The translations under genes and the position numbers were made by a program. A stretch of DNA of 64,000 nucleotides. Source: 2-02-FULL-55-14 sp964581115. GTDB taxonomy: Bacteria; Bacteroidota; Ignavibacteria; UBA10030. Under the pieces are notes generated by a model that made no database searches, was not told the origin of the DNA, and worked only from the letters and a program-made list of their open reading frames with translations. Below, piece by piece: positions 7,857 through 15,551 of this stretch; within the stretch, counting starts at the first letter, position 1; the number at the start of each line of letters is the position of its first letter. Location: NCBI GenBank assembly GCA_964581115.1, contig CAZOMY010000003.1:1-64000 (forward strand), read 5' to 3'.

Positions 7857-9187
7857 ACGGGATCTCCACCGAACGCATGCCGCAGGTGCTCGTCGTCGAC
7901 GACGAGAAGAACATCCTCCACACCGTCGGCATCGCCCTCGAGTCGATCGGCATGCGTCCCATCCTGACGACGAGACCGCAGGAGGTCGCCGGCATCCTGG
8001 CCGAGCACTCGCTCGACCTGGCCTTCGTCGACCTCAAGATGGCTCCGATGGACGGCATGGAGGTGCTGGGAGAGATCAGACGGTTGTCTCCAGCTACGGT
8101 CGTGATCATCATGACCGCCCACGGGACCGTCGACAGCGCCGTTCAAGCCGTCAAGCGCGGAGCATTTCACTACATCCAGAAGCCGTTCGATTTCGAAGAG
8201 CTGAAGTTGCTGGCGCGGCAGGCGTGGGAACACCGGCGGCTCGTCGAAGAGCTGGAGCATCTGCGCCGTGAGGTAGCGGGTCTGTCGAGGCGAGGAGAGA
8301 TCCTGACACGCAACCGGAGCATGCTTGAGCAACTCGAGATCGCCGCCCGGGTTGCCGACAGCCCGCTGAGCGTCCTGCTGGAAGGGGAGAGCGGCACAGG
8401 GAAGGAGCTGCTCGCCGAATACATCCACAAGCGAAGCGGTCGTGCCGACCGTCCGCTCGTCAAGGTGAACTGTGCCGCCCTTCCCGAGCAGCTGCTCGAA
8501 AGTGAGCTCTTCGGACACGCCCGCGGGGCCTTCACCGGCGCGGTCAAGGACCGCCAGGGCCGCTTTGAAATAGCCGACGGCGGCACGGTGTTCCTGGACG
8601 AAGTGGCCGAACTTTCCCCGTCGATCCAGGCCAAGCTTCTCCGCGTCCTGCAGCAGAAAGAGTTCGAACGCATTGGCGAGAACCAGACCCGCAAGGTGGA
8701 CGTACGGGTCATTGCGGCCACCAACCGGAACATCGACGAGGCCTTGCGGGAAGGCAGCTTTCGCGAAGACCTCTTCTACCGATTGAACGGGGTGCGGATC
8801 AAACTCCTGCCGCTGCGAGAGCGTCCGGAGGATATTCCGTTGCTGGTCCAGCATCTGCTGGAGCGATCGTCGAAGGGGCGTATGGTGACCGTGGCTCCTG
8901 AAGCCGAGCAGGTGCTGCGAAGCTATCGGTGGAGCGGCAACATCCGCGAACTCGAGAATGTGATCGCCCGCGCCGCGTTGTTGGCCACGGACGGCGTCGT
9001 TCAGTTGCAGCATCTTCCGGAGGAGATCCGGAGCATGGAGGGGACCCCACCGCACTCACTGGAGGAGATGGAGAAAGCTCATATCAAAAGGGTGCTGCAG
9101 TACGCAAAAGACTACGACGAAGCGGCGCGCATCCTGGGGATCGACCGCAAGACCCTCCTCAACAAGCGCAAGAAATACGGGATGTAG
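7853..9187 (+). CDS. NtrC-family sigma-54-dependent response regulator
   Basis: 444 residues. Receiver domain with the acidic pocket VVDDEKN (about 15-20) and phosphoacceptor D60 in FVDLKMAPMDG; a switch Thr in MTAHG and the Lys in IQKPFDF complete it. The AAA+ domain has Walker A GESGTGKE (178-185), the sigma-54-contacting loop GAFTGA (225-230), Walker B GGTVFLDE (243-250) and an arginine-finger region around ATNRNIDEALREGSFREDLFYR. A Fis-type helix-turn-helix ends the protein (AARILGIDRKTLLNKRKKYG). It should activate RpoN promoters when phosphorylated by the upstream kinase. Targets are not known; the STAS/ExbB cluster starts 290 bp downstream on the same strand, but I found no convincing -24/-12 element there. 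Confidence 0.96.
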   Translation: MNGISTERMPQVLVVDDEKNILHTVGIALESIGMRPILTTRPQEVAGILAEHSLDLAFVDLKMAPMDGMEVLGEIRRLSPATVVIIMTAHGTVDSAVQAVKRGAFHYIQKPFDFEELKLLARQAWEHRRLVEELEHLRREVAGLSRRGEILTRNRSMLEQLEIAARVADSPLSVLLEGESGTGKELLAEYIHKRSGRADRPLVKVNCAALPEQLLESELFGHARGAFTGAVKDRQGRFEIADGGTVFLDEVAELSPSIQAKLLRVLQQKEFERIGENQTRKVDVRVIAATNRNIDEALREGSFREDLFYRLNGVRIKLLPLRERPEDIPLLVQHLLERSSKGRMVTVAPEAEQVLRSYRWSGNIRELENVIARAALLATDGVVQLQHLPEEIRSMEGTPPHSLEEMEKAHIKRVLQYAKDYDEAARILGIDRKTLLNKRKKYGM

Positions 9188-9313
9188 TTTGATTGCATCC
9201 CCGCTGATCCTCCCGATGCACATCCCATATCTACATGTTTTCCACGATCCGCTGGAGGGGAATATTTCCCCGTGCGGTAACCCCTTGGAACTGAAAGAGT
9301 TTGCGTGAATTGT

Positions 9314-9332
9314 CATCCTTGGAACAAGGATG
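9314..9332. promoter_or_regulatory. Perfect short inverted repeat upstream of the STAS gene
   Basis: CATCCTTG (9314-9321) and CAAGGATG (9325-9332) form a perfect 8-bp palindrome with a 3-nt centre. It is 125 bp after the response-regulator stop and about 150 bp before the STAS gene. It is followed by a G-run rather than a T-run, so it is a poor terminator; it could be an operator or a short mRNA stem. The rest of the 290-bp gap (9188-9479) shows no gene. Confidence 0.3.
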
Positions 9333-9479
9333 GGGGGGAAGTACGCCCCGCCGAACGATCACGAGGCTCCAGCATCTGGGCCAGAATCCCCGGAATTGAC
9401 CCCTCTTCGAGGTACAGATGTTGCGAGATCCGGGTCCAGATAATCACGTCCAAAGCACACCTTACGGAGCGAGGCGCGC

Positions 9480-9827
9480 ATGACCACCAAACTTTCCACG
9501 CTCAACAATCTCGAGATCGCCATTCTCGAGCCGAAGGGCTCGATCATTGGCGGCGAAGAGACGGATGAGCTGAAGACCAAGGCGAAGGACCTTCTGGAGC
9601 AGGGGAATCGGAAGCTCATCATCGACCTCGGGGCGGTCACATACATCAATTCTTCGGGGATCGGAGCACTGGTGAGCATCCATTCCCAATTCCAGAAGGC
9701 GCAGGGGAAGATCAAGCTCTGCAACATGTCCAAGGGCATCGAGAATGTGTTTGTGATCACCAAGCTGACGAGCGTCTTCGACGTCGAGGAAGAACGCGAA
9801 GAAGCCATCAAGAAATTCCAGTCCTAA
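9480..9827 (+). CDS. STAS-domain protein (anti-anti-sigma factor-like)
   Basis: 115 residues forming one STAS domain of the SpoIIAA/RsbV type. Signature: LIIDLGAVTYINSSGIGALV around residues 45-65, where Ser58 sits at the position phosphorylated by anti-sigma kinases in SpoIIAA. The N-terminal strand LEIAILEPKGSI and the C-terminal helix VFDVEEEREEAIKKF are also normal. No partner anti-sigma kinase or PP2C phosphatase is encoded nearby. Instead it is 35 bp upstream of an ExbB/ExbD/TonB operon on the same strand, so it may regulate that system or an unlinked sigma factor. Upstream purine-rich GGAGCGAGG serves as ribosome-binding site. Confidence 0.92.
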   Translation: MTTKLSTLNNLEIAILEPKGSIIGGEETDELKTKAKDLLEQGNRKLIIDLGAVTYINSSGIGALVSIHSQFQKAQGKIKLCNMSKGIENVFVITKLTSVFDVEEEREEAIKKFQS

Positions 9828-9862
9828 TCCAATTCATCTTTCCTTCAAGGAGTCCTGACGCA

Positions 9863-10597
9863 ATGAAGACCTCGATCTTCAATACGATCATCTTGGTCGC
9901 GGCTTTCGCGATCGGCTGGGTGGTCTATGAATACACCCTTCCGCAGTTCATCAAGGACGGTGGTCCGCTCGTCATTTCGCTGATCGCGCTCGTTCTAATG
10001 CTCATCGCACTCATCTTTGAGCGTCAGATCGTTCTTCGCAAGGCACAGGGAAAGGGCTCGTTGGCGGTGTTTCTGAAGAACGTTCAGCAGTCGGTCAACG
10101 GCGGGGACATCGATTCCGCCATCTCCGCGTGCGACAAGCAGCGCGGCTCGTGCGCCAACATCATCCGGGCCGGTCTCGACAAGTACCAGATGATCGTGGC
10201 GGCCGGGGAGATCAAAGGCCAAAAAGAGATGATGGAAGACGTCCAGCGGAGCATTGAGGAGGCATCGATGCTCGAAGTGCCGCTCCTCGAGAGGAATCTC
10301 GTCATGATGTCGACGATCGCTTCGATCGGCACCATGGTCGGACTCCTGGGAACAACGATCGGCATGATCCGCTCGTTCGCGGCCATGGCCCGCTCGGGAG
10401 CCCCGGACGCCGTTCAGCTGGCGCTCGGTATCTCGGAAGCCCTCATCAACACGGCCGGCGGACTGGTGGCCGGTATCGGCGGTATCGTGGCGTACAACTT
10501 CTTCACGACGAAGATCGACAACTTCACGTACATGATCGACGAGGCCTCGTACTCGATCGTGCAAACGCTCGTCTCCCGCAAGCCGGGCAAGAAGTAA
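9863..10597 (+). CDS. exbB: MotA/TolQ/ExbB family proton-channel protein
   Basis: 244 residues. The family forms pentameric inner-membrane channels that, with ExbD dimers, turn proton flow into force on TonB. A membrane helix at about 5-25, another at 33-52, a long cytoplasmic domain (55-145) and the two conserved channel helices at about 147-172 (STIASIGTMVGLLGTTIGMIRSF) and 194-216 (LINTAGGLVAGIGGIVAYNFF) are visible; the GLLGT and TAGGLVAGI motifs are diagnostic. AAGGAG lies ten bases before the ATG. Two ExbD genes and TonB follow at 4-15 bp gaps, which makes ExbB more likely than MotA or TolQ. It differs from E. coli ExbB by an N-terminal extra helix, as is common in Bacteroidota. Confidence 0.93.
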   Translation: MKTSIFNTIILVAAFAIGWVVYEYTLPQFIKDGGPLVISLIALVLMLIALIFERQIVLRKAQGKGSLAVFLKNVQQSVNGGDIDSAISACDKQRGSCANIIRAGLDKYQMIVAAGEIKGQKEMMEDVQRSIEEASMLEVPLLERNLVMMSTIASIGTMVGLLGTTIGMIRSFAAMARSGAPDAVQLALGISEALINTAGGLVAGIGGIVAYNFFTTKIDNFTYMIDEASYSIVQTLVSRKPGKK

Positions 10598-10612
10598 GCC
10601 GAGGAGGCCGCC

Positions 10613-11077
10613 ATGCCGAAACACAAGAAAGGACGCGTCGGCGTCCGGATGGACATGACACCGCTCGTCGACGTCGCGTTCCTTCTGCTCACCTTCTTCA
10701 TGATGACGACGCAGTTCAAGCCGCCCGAGGAGGTCTCGGTGATTCTGCCCACCTCCAACTCGGCGATCAAGTTGCCCGAGTCGGACGTCATGATGCTGAC
10801 CGTCAACAAGGAGGGCGAGATCTATCTGGGACTCGATTCCCAGCGCCTGATGGGACGGTTGTTCGGTCAAGAGAACATGTATCGGGCCGCCGTCCAGGTC
10901 AAGAAAGAGGACCTGGCCAATCTGCTGGTCCAGGCCCGCATCAACAATCCCAAACTCCGTACGGTGGTCAAGGGTGACAAAGATGCTCCGTTCGGTCCGA
11001 TCGAGGACGTCATGGACGTTCTTCAGAAGACCAAGATCACCCGCTTCAACCTCGTGACGGACCTGGAGAAAGGATAA
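10613..11077 (+). CDS. exbD: ExbD/TolR family biopolymer transport protein (first copy)
   Basis: 154 residues. A short basic cytoplasmic tail (KHKKGRVGVR) precedes a single membrane helix at about 15-35 with the family motif MDMTPLVDVAFLLLTFFM; the Asp in LVDVAF is the proton-carrying residue. The periplasmic domain ends in a strand-helix unit (VMDVLQKTKITRFNLVTDLEKG). ExbD pairs with ExbB to energise TonB. GAGGAGG upstream of the ATG. This copy lacks the long Gly/Lys-rich start seen in the second copy and has a different periplasmic domain, so the two probably form a heterodimer or serve different partners. Confidence 0.93.
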   Translation: MPKHKKGRVGVRMDMTPLVDVAFLLLTFFMMTTQFKPPEEVSVILPTSNSAIKLPESDVMMLTVNKEGEIYLGLDSQRLMGRLFGQENMYRAAVQVKKEDLANLLVQARINNPKLRTVVKGDKDAPFGPIEDVMDVLQKTKITRFNLVTDLEKG

Positions 11078-11081
11078 GACC

Positions 11082-11588
11082 ATGGCCGGTGGAGGCGAAA
11101 TCGGTGGTGGTGAATCCCGCGCCAAGGGCAAACACCACAAGAAAAAGAAGGCGAAGCGTGTCGGCATCCGCATCGACATGACCCCGCTCGTCGACGTGGC
11201 CTTTCTGCTCCTGACCTTCTTCATGCTCACGTCGGTGTTCAGCCGTCCGCAAACGATGGAGCTGAACCTTCCGCCCGAGAAGGATGTGAAGGTCGAGGTG
11301 GCAGAGTCGAATCTCCTGACGCTGAAAGTGATGGCGGACGGGAGCATCTGGTGGAGCAAGGGTTCGGAGCCTCCGACCAAGATGGCGTTTGACGGACTCC
11401 GTCCGCTCCTGCTGGAGCAGAACCGCTCCAATCCGAAGCTCATCACGCTCGTCAAGGTCGACCGTGAAGGAAAATACACGCAGATGGTCGACGTGATGGA
11501 CGAGCTTAACCTTGCGAACGTGACCCGGTTCTCCCTTGCCCCCATGACCGACAAGGACAAGGACCAGATCAAGAAGTTGCAGGGATAG
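11082..11588 (+). CDS. exbD: ExbD/TolR family biopolymer transport protein (second copy)
   Basis: 168 residues. A Gly-rich then Lys-rich cytoplasmic tail (about 1-27) leads to one membrane helix with RIDMTPLVDVAFLLLTFFML, including the conserved Asp. The periplasmic part contains WWSKGSEPPTK and ends in a D-K-rich tail. It starts 4 bp after the first exbD and is followed 9 bp later by tonB. Two consecutive, diverged ExbD genes behind one ExbB are frequent in Bacteroidota and relatives. The shared TM motif but divergent periplasmic domains argue for old duplication rather than a recent repeat. Confidence 0.93.
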   Translation: MAGGGEIGGGESRAKGKHHKKKKAKRVGIRIDMTPLVDVAFLLLTFFMLTSVFSRPQTMELNLPPEKDVKVEVAESNLLTLKVMADGSIWWSKGSEPPTKMAFDGLRPLLLEQNRSNPKLITLVKVDREGKYTQMVDVMDELNLANVTRFSLAPMTDKDKDQIKKLQG

Positions 11589-11597
11589 GAGGGCCCC

Positions 11598-12341
11598 ATG
11601 GCAGACCTTTCAATGATCGTGCCGTACAAGACCTACGGCTATGGTGCCGTGGAGCTCAAGATGATCGCCCAGAAAGCGATGATGATCGCCATGGCCAGCT
11701 CGACAGCGGTCATGTTCGGGACGATCGGATCCTACTACGGCATCGGCAAGCTTCTCGAAGAGGATGAACCGGTGCACATGGTCCGGATCCTCAAGTACAC
11801 CGACCTCGGCCCCCCGCCGTCCATTCAAGGACAGCAGGCGGCGCCGGCGGTGCAGGTGGCCGCGGCATCGGTGCGTCCGAGCATCGGCATCCCCGTGCCG
11901 GTCCCCGACGCTGAAGTCAGCCCTGAGCAGACGATCATGACGCAGACCGAGCTCAGCACCCAGTCGGCGCCGGCTGACCTTGGCGACGGCGCGGGCGCTG
12001 GCGGAGCTCAGATCGAGCAGGACATCCAGATCGAAGAGGATGCCCCGCCGCCTGACTTCGTCCCGTATGAGAAGGAGCCGGTGGTCGTCCGCAAGGTTGA
12101 ACCGAAGTATCCCGAGATCGCGCTGCGCGCTGGTCTGGAAGGGAACGTCTACCTGAAGGTATGGGTGGACAAGGAAGGGAAGGTACGCAAGGCGGTCGTT
12201 CTGAAGAGCGACGCCGAGATCTTCAATCAGGCCGCCATCGACGCGGCGCAGCAATGGGTCTTCACTCCGGCGGTCATGCAGAAGGGACCGGTTTCCGTGT
12301 GGGTGTCGATCCCCTTCCGCTTCCGTCTTTCGAACAAGTGA
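11598..12341 (+). CDS. tonB: TonB-family energy transducer
   Basis: 247 residues. A cytoplasmic N-terminus of about 30 residues, one membrane helix (about 32-53), a periplasmic Pro/Ala/Val-rich linker (65-150) with acidic stretch EEDAPPPDFVPYEKEP, and a C-terminal TonB domain (about 160-245) with EPKYPEIALRAGLEGNVYLK and AAIDAAQQWVFTPAV. It carries proton-motive energy from ExbB/ExbD to outer-membrane receptors. AGGAGGG precedes the ATG. The N-terminal cytoplasmic part is longer than in E. coli TonB and the linker is less proline-rich. No TonB-dependent receptor is encoded in the window, so the cargo is unknown. Confidence 0.93.
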   Translation: MADLSMIVPYKTYGYGAVELKMIAQKAMMIAMASSTAVMFGTIGSYYGIGKLLEEDEPVHMVRILKYTDLGPPPSIQGQQAAPAVQVAAASVRPSIGIPVPVPDAEVSPEQTIMTQTELSTQSAPADLGDGAGAGGAQIEQDIQIEEDAPPPDFVPYEKEPVVVRKVEPKYPEIALRAGLEGNVYLKVWVDKEGKVRKAVVLKSDAEIFNQAAIDAAQQWVFTPAVMQKGPVSVWVSIPFRFRLSNK

Positions 12342-12359
12342 TCGATCCCCGCGGCGCTT

Positions 12360-12393
12360 CCCACCGGTCTGAGCGAGGTCGAAGGCCGGTGGG
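12360..12393. repeat. Hairpin with the same 12-nt loop as 920-953
   Basis: Stem CCCACCGGTCT (12360-12370) with AGGCCGGTGGG (12383-12393, one G-T pair) around GAGCGAGGTCGA. It lies 18 bp after the tonB stop and may terminate or attenuate that transcript. The loop differs by one base from that of 920-953 while the stem is entirely different, which indicates a family conserved in structure. Confidence 0.6.
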
Positions 12394-12449
12394 TGCGGCC
12401 AAGCGATCGCCGTCTCAGGTCGGACGCCTCCGGTGATCGACCCGGGGAC

Positions 12450-12788
12450 ATGTCAAGCCCGATCGACCCAACCATGCCGGTGAATGATCCATCGTCGGAT
12501 GACCGGAACGACGAACCGTTCAGCCCAATGCGACGGGCACGATCTCGCTCGTCCACGGCGCTAGCGTCGGTCGACGTGGGAAGCCTCCTCGGCTACGCGG
12601 TTTCGGCCGTGATGGCTGCGGTCGGAGCTCTGGTGCTGGCCGGTTATCTTGTACATCCCGGTGTGCCGGACCAGTTCCGATGGACGTTCGGCATTGTGCT
12701 GATCTTGATGGGCATCTACCGGTTCTTCATGACGCAGACCCGCAGGCAACGGCGGCGAGCGGAGGAAGAAGAAGGGGACGACGCGTGA
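12450..12788 (+). CDS. Small two-helix membrane protein, unknown function
   Basis: 112 residues from ATG 12450. A polar, Asp/Ser/Arg-rich N-terminal half (about 1-40) is followed by two membrane helices, about 42-65 (LLGYAVSAVMAAVGALVLAG) and 75-95 (FRWTFGIVLILMGIYRFFM), and a strongly charged tail with RRQRRR then EEEEGDD. I do not recognise a named family, but proteins of this form are often found between TonB and PstS-like genes in Bacteroidota-type clusters. Its TGA overlaps the GTG start of the next gene (GTGA), indicating translational coupling. An upstream in-frame ATG (12393) runs through the hairpin and is unlikely. Confidence 0.65.
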   Translation: MSSPIDPTMPVNDPSSDDRNDEPFSPMRRARSRSSTALASVDVGSLLGYAVSAVMAAVGALVLAGYLVHPGVPDQFRWTFGIVLILMGIYRFFMTQTRRQRRRAEEEEGDDA

Positions 12789-13690
12789 AAGGTGTCTTGC
12801 TCATGATGGCGCTGCTCTTCGGGGGATGCGGTTCCGGAGAACAGCGCCAAGAGGTCACGACGACATCGGGACCGCTGGAGCTGGCGGTGACGACCGACCT
12901 GTTCGTGGTGGGCGATACTCTCGCGCGGGAATTTGCGCGCATCTATCCGGAGGTTCGGCCGATGTCAGCGCCCGCCCTCACCCGCGAAGCGATCGTCCAT
13001 CTCCTCAACGACAGCGTTCAAACGATCATCATCGACCGTCGATTGAACGCCGAAGAGGAACGCGTGGCGGCGGAAGCCGGCATTGTTCCGGCGGGCACGG
13101 TGCTGGCCTGGGATGCGATGGCCGTGGTCGTGAATGCGGAGCGACGCCTTGCCGGCATGACGTTCGATGCACTTCGGCGGATCGTCCGTGGCGAGGCGAC
13201 CCGATGGTCGCAGGTTGCTGCTGGCGAACGGCCCGACCCGATCGAGTTTGTCTGTATGGAACGCAACTCCGGCCTGTATGAGCAGATCCAGCAACGGTTC
13301 ACCGCAGGACAGCCGTTGTCGGTCTTTGCTGTCGGTGCTTCCCAACGCGAGCTGGTCCAGTATGTTGGCCGCTCGCCCCGCGCGCTGGCCGTGGTCTCGC
13401 TCATGGCCCTGCGGCAGCGGCCTTCGACGACGCGGGTCCTCCCGGTCGAGGCGGTGGTAGACAGCGCCGCGGCGCGCACCGCGCTTGTTGAGCCGTCCCA
13501 GTTGTCGGTGTTCGATGGCAGCTATCCGTGGAGGACGGAGGTGATCCTCTACAACGCCGAACGTCGGTTGGGGCCTGGTGCGGGTCTGGCCTCCTTTGCT
13601 CTGACCACCCCCGGCCAAAAGATCTTCCAGTTGCACGGATTGGTGCCGGCCGTGATCCCGAATCGTGTCATCCAGCTTACCGCGGAGTGA
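12785..13690 (+). CDS. PstS-like phosphate/anion-binding lipoprotein
   Basis: 301 residues from a GTG start that overlaps the preceding stop (GTGA). A short lipoprotein signal ends in the lipobox LFGGC (Cys about 16). The rest is a periplasmic binding-protein fold of the PstS type: AVTTDLFVVGDTLAREFARIYPEV at the start, IIIDRRLNAEEERVAAEAG, then DAMAVVVNAERRLAGMTFDALRRIVRGEATRW, the segment that is D-x-vavvVNp in PstS. No pstC/pstA/pstB transporter genes are present, so it is unlikely to be a conventional phosphate importer. Its position directly after ExbB/ExbD/TonB suggests a sensory or accessory role in that system. The ligand is not known. Confidence 0.82.
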   Translation: MKGVLLMMALLFGGCGSGEQRQEVTTTSGPLELAVTTDLFVVGDTLAREFARIYPEVRPMSAPALTREAIVHLLNDSVQTIIIDRRLNAEEERVAAEAGIVPAGTVLAWDAMAVVVNAERRLAGMTFDALRRIVRGEATRWSQVAAGERPDPIEFVCMERNSGLYEQIQQRFTAGQPLSVFAVGASQRELVQYVGRSPRALAVVSLMALRQRPSTTRVLPVEAVVDSAAARTALVEPSQLSVFDGSYPWRTEVILYNAERRLGPGAGLASFALTTPGQKIFQLHGLVPAVIPNRVIQLTAE

Positions 13691-13694
13691 ACGA

Positions 13695-15350
13695 ATGAAA
13701 CGACGTCTGATCAATGGTGCGATGGTACTGCTCGTGGCCAGTGCGGCAACGGCGCAGCCTGTGGTGAAGGATGGCGTGGACCTTCTTGACCAGCGAAAGT
13801 TCCGCGAAGCGGCGAACTTTTTCCGGCAGACCGTGGCGCTGTATCCGCGCGACGTGGCTTCGTGGGTCTATCTTTCGAAGGCGTATCTCGGCACGAGTCA
13901 GGTTGATTCCGCGGAGGTGGCGGGGCGCAAGGCGCTCTCGCTCGACGACGAGAATGTCGAAGCCTACGCGGCTCTGAGCGAGGCGCTCATCCGGCAGCGC
14001 AAGCTGGGCGAGGCCAACCAGACGCTGCGGCAGGGACTGAAGGAGCGGAAGGACCATCCCGGCTTGCTCCTCCAGCTCGGGTATCTTCAGCTGGCGTCGG
14101 ACTCGGCCGGCGCCGCCCTTGTGACCTTCACGCGCGCGCGGGAGATCTCGCCGAACGCCGCCAAGCCCTACGAAGGCATGGGCGATGCGTACGCCCGCGA
14201 AGGGGTCAACCCGATGGCCGTGCAACAATACGAGCGCTCGCTCGAGATCGACTCGGCCCAGCCGGAGTTGTTGTCGAAGCTGGCCGACCTGCATTTGAAG
14301 GACCGTCGTTACAACGATGCGGCGAAGGTGCTGTTGAGGCTCATCGCCCTCGACCCGGCGAACCAAGCGGACCGCTTCAAGTTGTTCCGGCTGTACTACC
14401 GGGCCAATCAGTTCGTGAATGCTTCACGCGTCGGCAAAGATTACGTCGCGAAGAATCCGAACGACCTTGACGCCGCGAAGATGTACCTCGAGGCCCTGTA
14501 TCGAAGCCGCCAGTACAAAGAAGTGCCGCCGCTTGCCGACCGGATCATCAAGGCCGAGCCGGCATACGCCGATGCGAAGCGGTTCAAGGCGCACGCTTTC
14601 TACGAGCTGAAGGACTACCAGAGATCGGTCGAGGAGTATGCGGCGATCCAATCCGACTCTGCGCTTCAGGCCGAGGACTTCCGCCGGTTGGGCCGCGCGT
14701 ATCAGGAGCTGGACAAGGACGCCGAAGCCGTCTCCGCGTACGAGCGCTCACTCGCCCTCGACTCAACTCAATCGCTCGTCCTGAACGAGGCGGGAGTGCT
14801 CCTCATGGGCTTGAAGCGGTGGGACGATGCCGCCCGGATGTTCGAGCGGCGGTGGCAGGTGGACACAACGGCCGTCGGCGCATACATCAACTACGCACAG
14901 TGCATGCTTGTCACCGAGCAGTTTGACAAGGCCGCTGCGGCCCTCGAGCAGGCGATCGAGCGCAGTCCCGACTACGTCCCGGCCTACACCAACCTCGGCA
15001 TCGCACAGCTGCAGATGAAGTCCTACGACAAGGCCCGGGTAACGTTCGAGACCGTCATCAAAGTCGTCGATACGGCCGTCGTGAGATACCGGAAGGATCT
15101 GGCGCAGGCCCATCGATACATCGGCCTGACTCAGTTGCTTGACAAGAAATGGCTCGAGGCCGTAGACCATCTCAAGCAATCGCTCGAGTTGGAGCCGAAG
15201 GACGAGAACACGACGCTGTGGCTGGCGCAGGGTCTGCAGAACGCCAACAAAAGGGACGATGCGATCAAGTATTACAAAGAGGTCCTGAAGATCAACAAGA
15301 ACAATGAACAGGCCAAGAAGGGCCTCGAAGTTCTCGAAGGGAATAACTGA
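13695..15350 (+). CDS. Secreted/periplasmic tetratricopeptide-repeat protein
   Basis: 551 residues. An N-terminal signal peptide (RRLINGAMVLLVASAATAQ) is followed by roughly 14-15 TPR units across the whole length; recognisable units include DVASWVYLSKAYLGTSQVDSA, NAAKPYEGMGDAYAREG, SDSALQAEDFRRLGRAYQEL and DYVPAYTNLGIAQLQMKSYD. TPR solenoids bind partner proteins, so this is likely a periplasmic scaffold. It begins 4 bp after the PstS-like gene and is followed 2 bp later by a 44-codon gene, so it belongs to the same operon. The ATG at 13695 gives a proper signal peptide; the longer frame from 13665 does not. Confidence 0.9.
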   Translation: MKRRLINGAMVLLVASAATAQPVVKDGVDLLDQRKFREAANFFRQTVALYPRDVASWVYLSKAYLGTSQVDSAEVAGRKALSLDDENVEAYAALSEALIRQRKLGEANQTLRQGLKERKDHPGLLLQLGYLQLASDSAGAALVTFTRAREISPNAAKPYEGMGDAYAREGVNPMAVQQYERSLEIDSAQPELLSKLADLHLKDRRYNDAAKVLLRLIALDPANQADRFKLFRLYYRANQFVNASRVGKDYVAKNPNDLDAAKMYLEALYRSRQYKEVPPLADRIIKAEPAYADAKRFKAHAFYELKDYQRSVEEYAAIQSDSALQAEDFRRLGRAYQELDKDAEAVSAYERSLALDSTQSLVLNEAGVLLMGLKRWDDAARMFERRWQVDTTAVGAYINYAQCMLVTEQFDKAAAALEQAIERSPDYVPAYTNLGIAQLQMKSYDKARVTFETVIKVVDTAVVRYRKDLAQAHRYIGLTQLLDKKWLEAVDHLKQSLELEPKDENTTLWLAQGLQNANKRDDAIKYYKEVLKINKNNEQAKKGLEVLEGNN

Positions 15351-15352
15351 CC

Positions 15353-15487
15353 ATGGCAGACAAGACAGCGCCGCAGAACGCACCCGCGACGACCGGAACC
15401 CCCACGGGATTCTACCTGCTGGTAGGGGTCATGGGTCTTGCCTTCGTGCTGATCGTCGGGTACATGATCTACCTGTACTTCTCCTGA
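15353..15487 (+). CDS. 44-residue single-pass membrane peptide
   Basis: ATG 15353 to TGA 15487 encodes 44 residues: a Pro/Ala/Thr-rich N-tail (ADKTAPQNAPATTGTPTG) and one membrane helix (FYLLVGVMGLAFVLIVGYMI) ending LYFS. It starts 2 bp after the TPR stop, in an operon with conserved spacing, which makes translation likely. No family is recognised. The bipolar layout resembles small regulatory or assembly subunits of membrane complexes. It is short enough to be missed by automated gene callers. Confidence 0.65.
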   Translation: MADKTAPQNAPATTGTPTGFYLLVGVMGLAFVLIVGYMIYLYFS

Positions 15488-15551
15488 TCCGGCATCGGAA
15501 CACGCTCATTCACGCGTTACCCCCCAACGTTCAAGCAGGAAAGGATCTGCG

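Noticed and set aside
6893..9055. 720-codon minus-strand frame over the two-component genes
   Set aside because: It is the antisense shadow of two clearly homologous plus-strand genes; its translation is rich in Arg/Ser/Pro with no domain.
9190..9479. Sigma-54 (-24/-12) promoter before the STAS gene for the NtrC-type regulator
   Set aside because: The GG and GC elements that I found (near 9285-9305) have the wrong spacing, 14 instead of 10 bases.
9995..11629. 544-codon minus-strand frame opposite exbB/exbD
   Set aside because: Antisense shadow; translation is low-complexity His/Asp/Arg text and the plus-strand genes have full ExbB/ExbD motifs.
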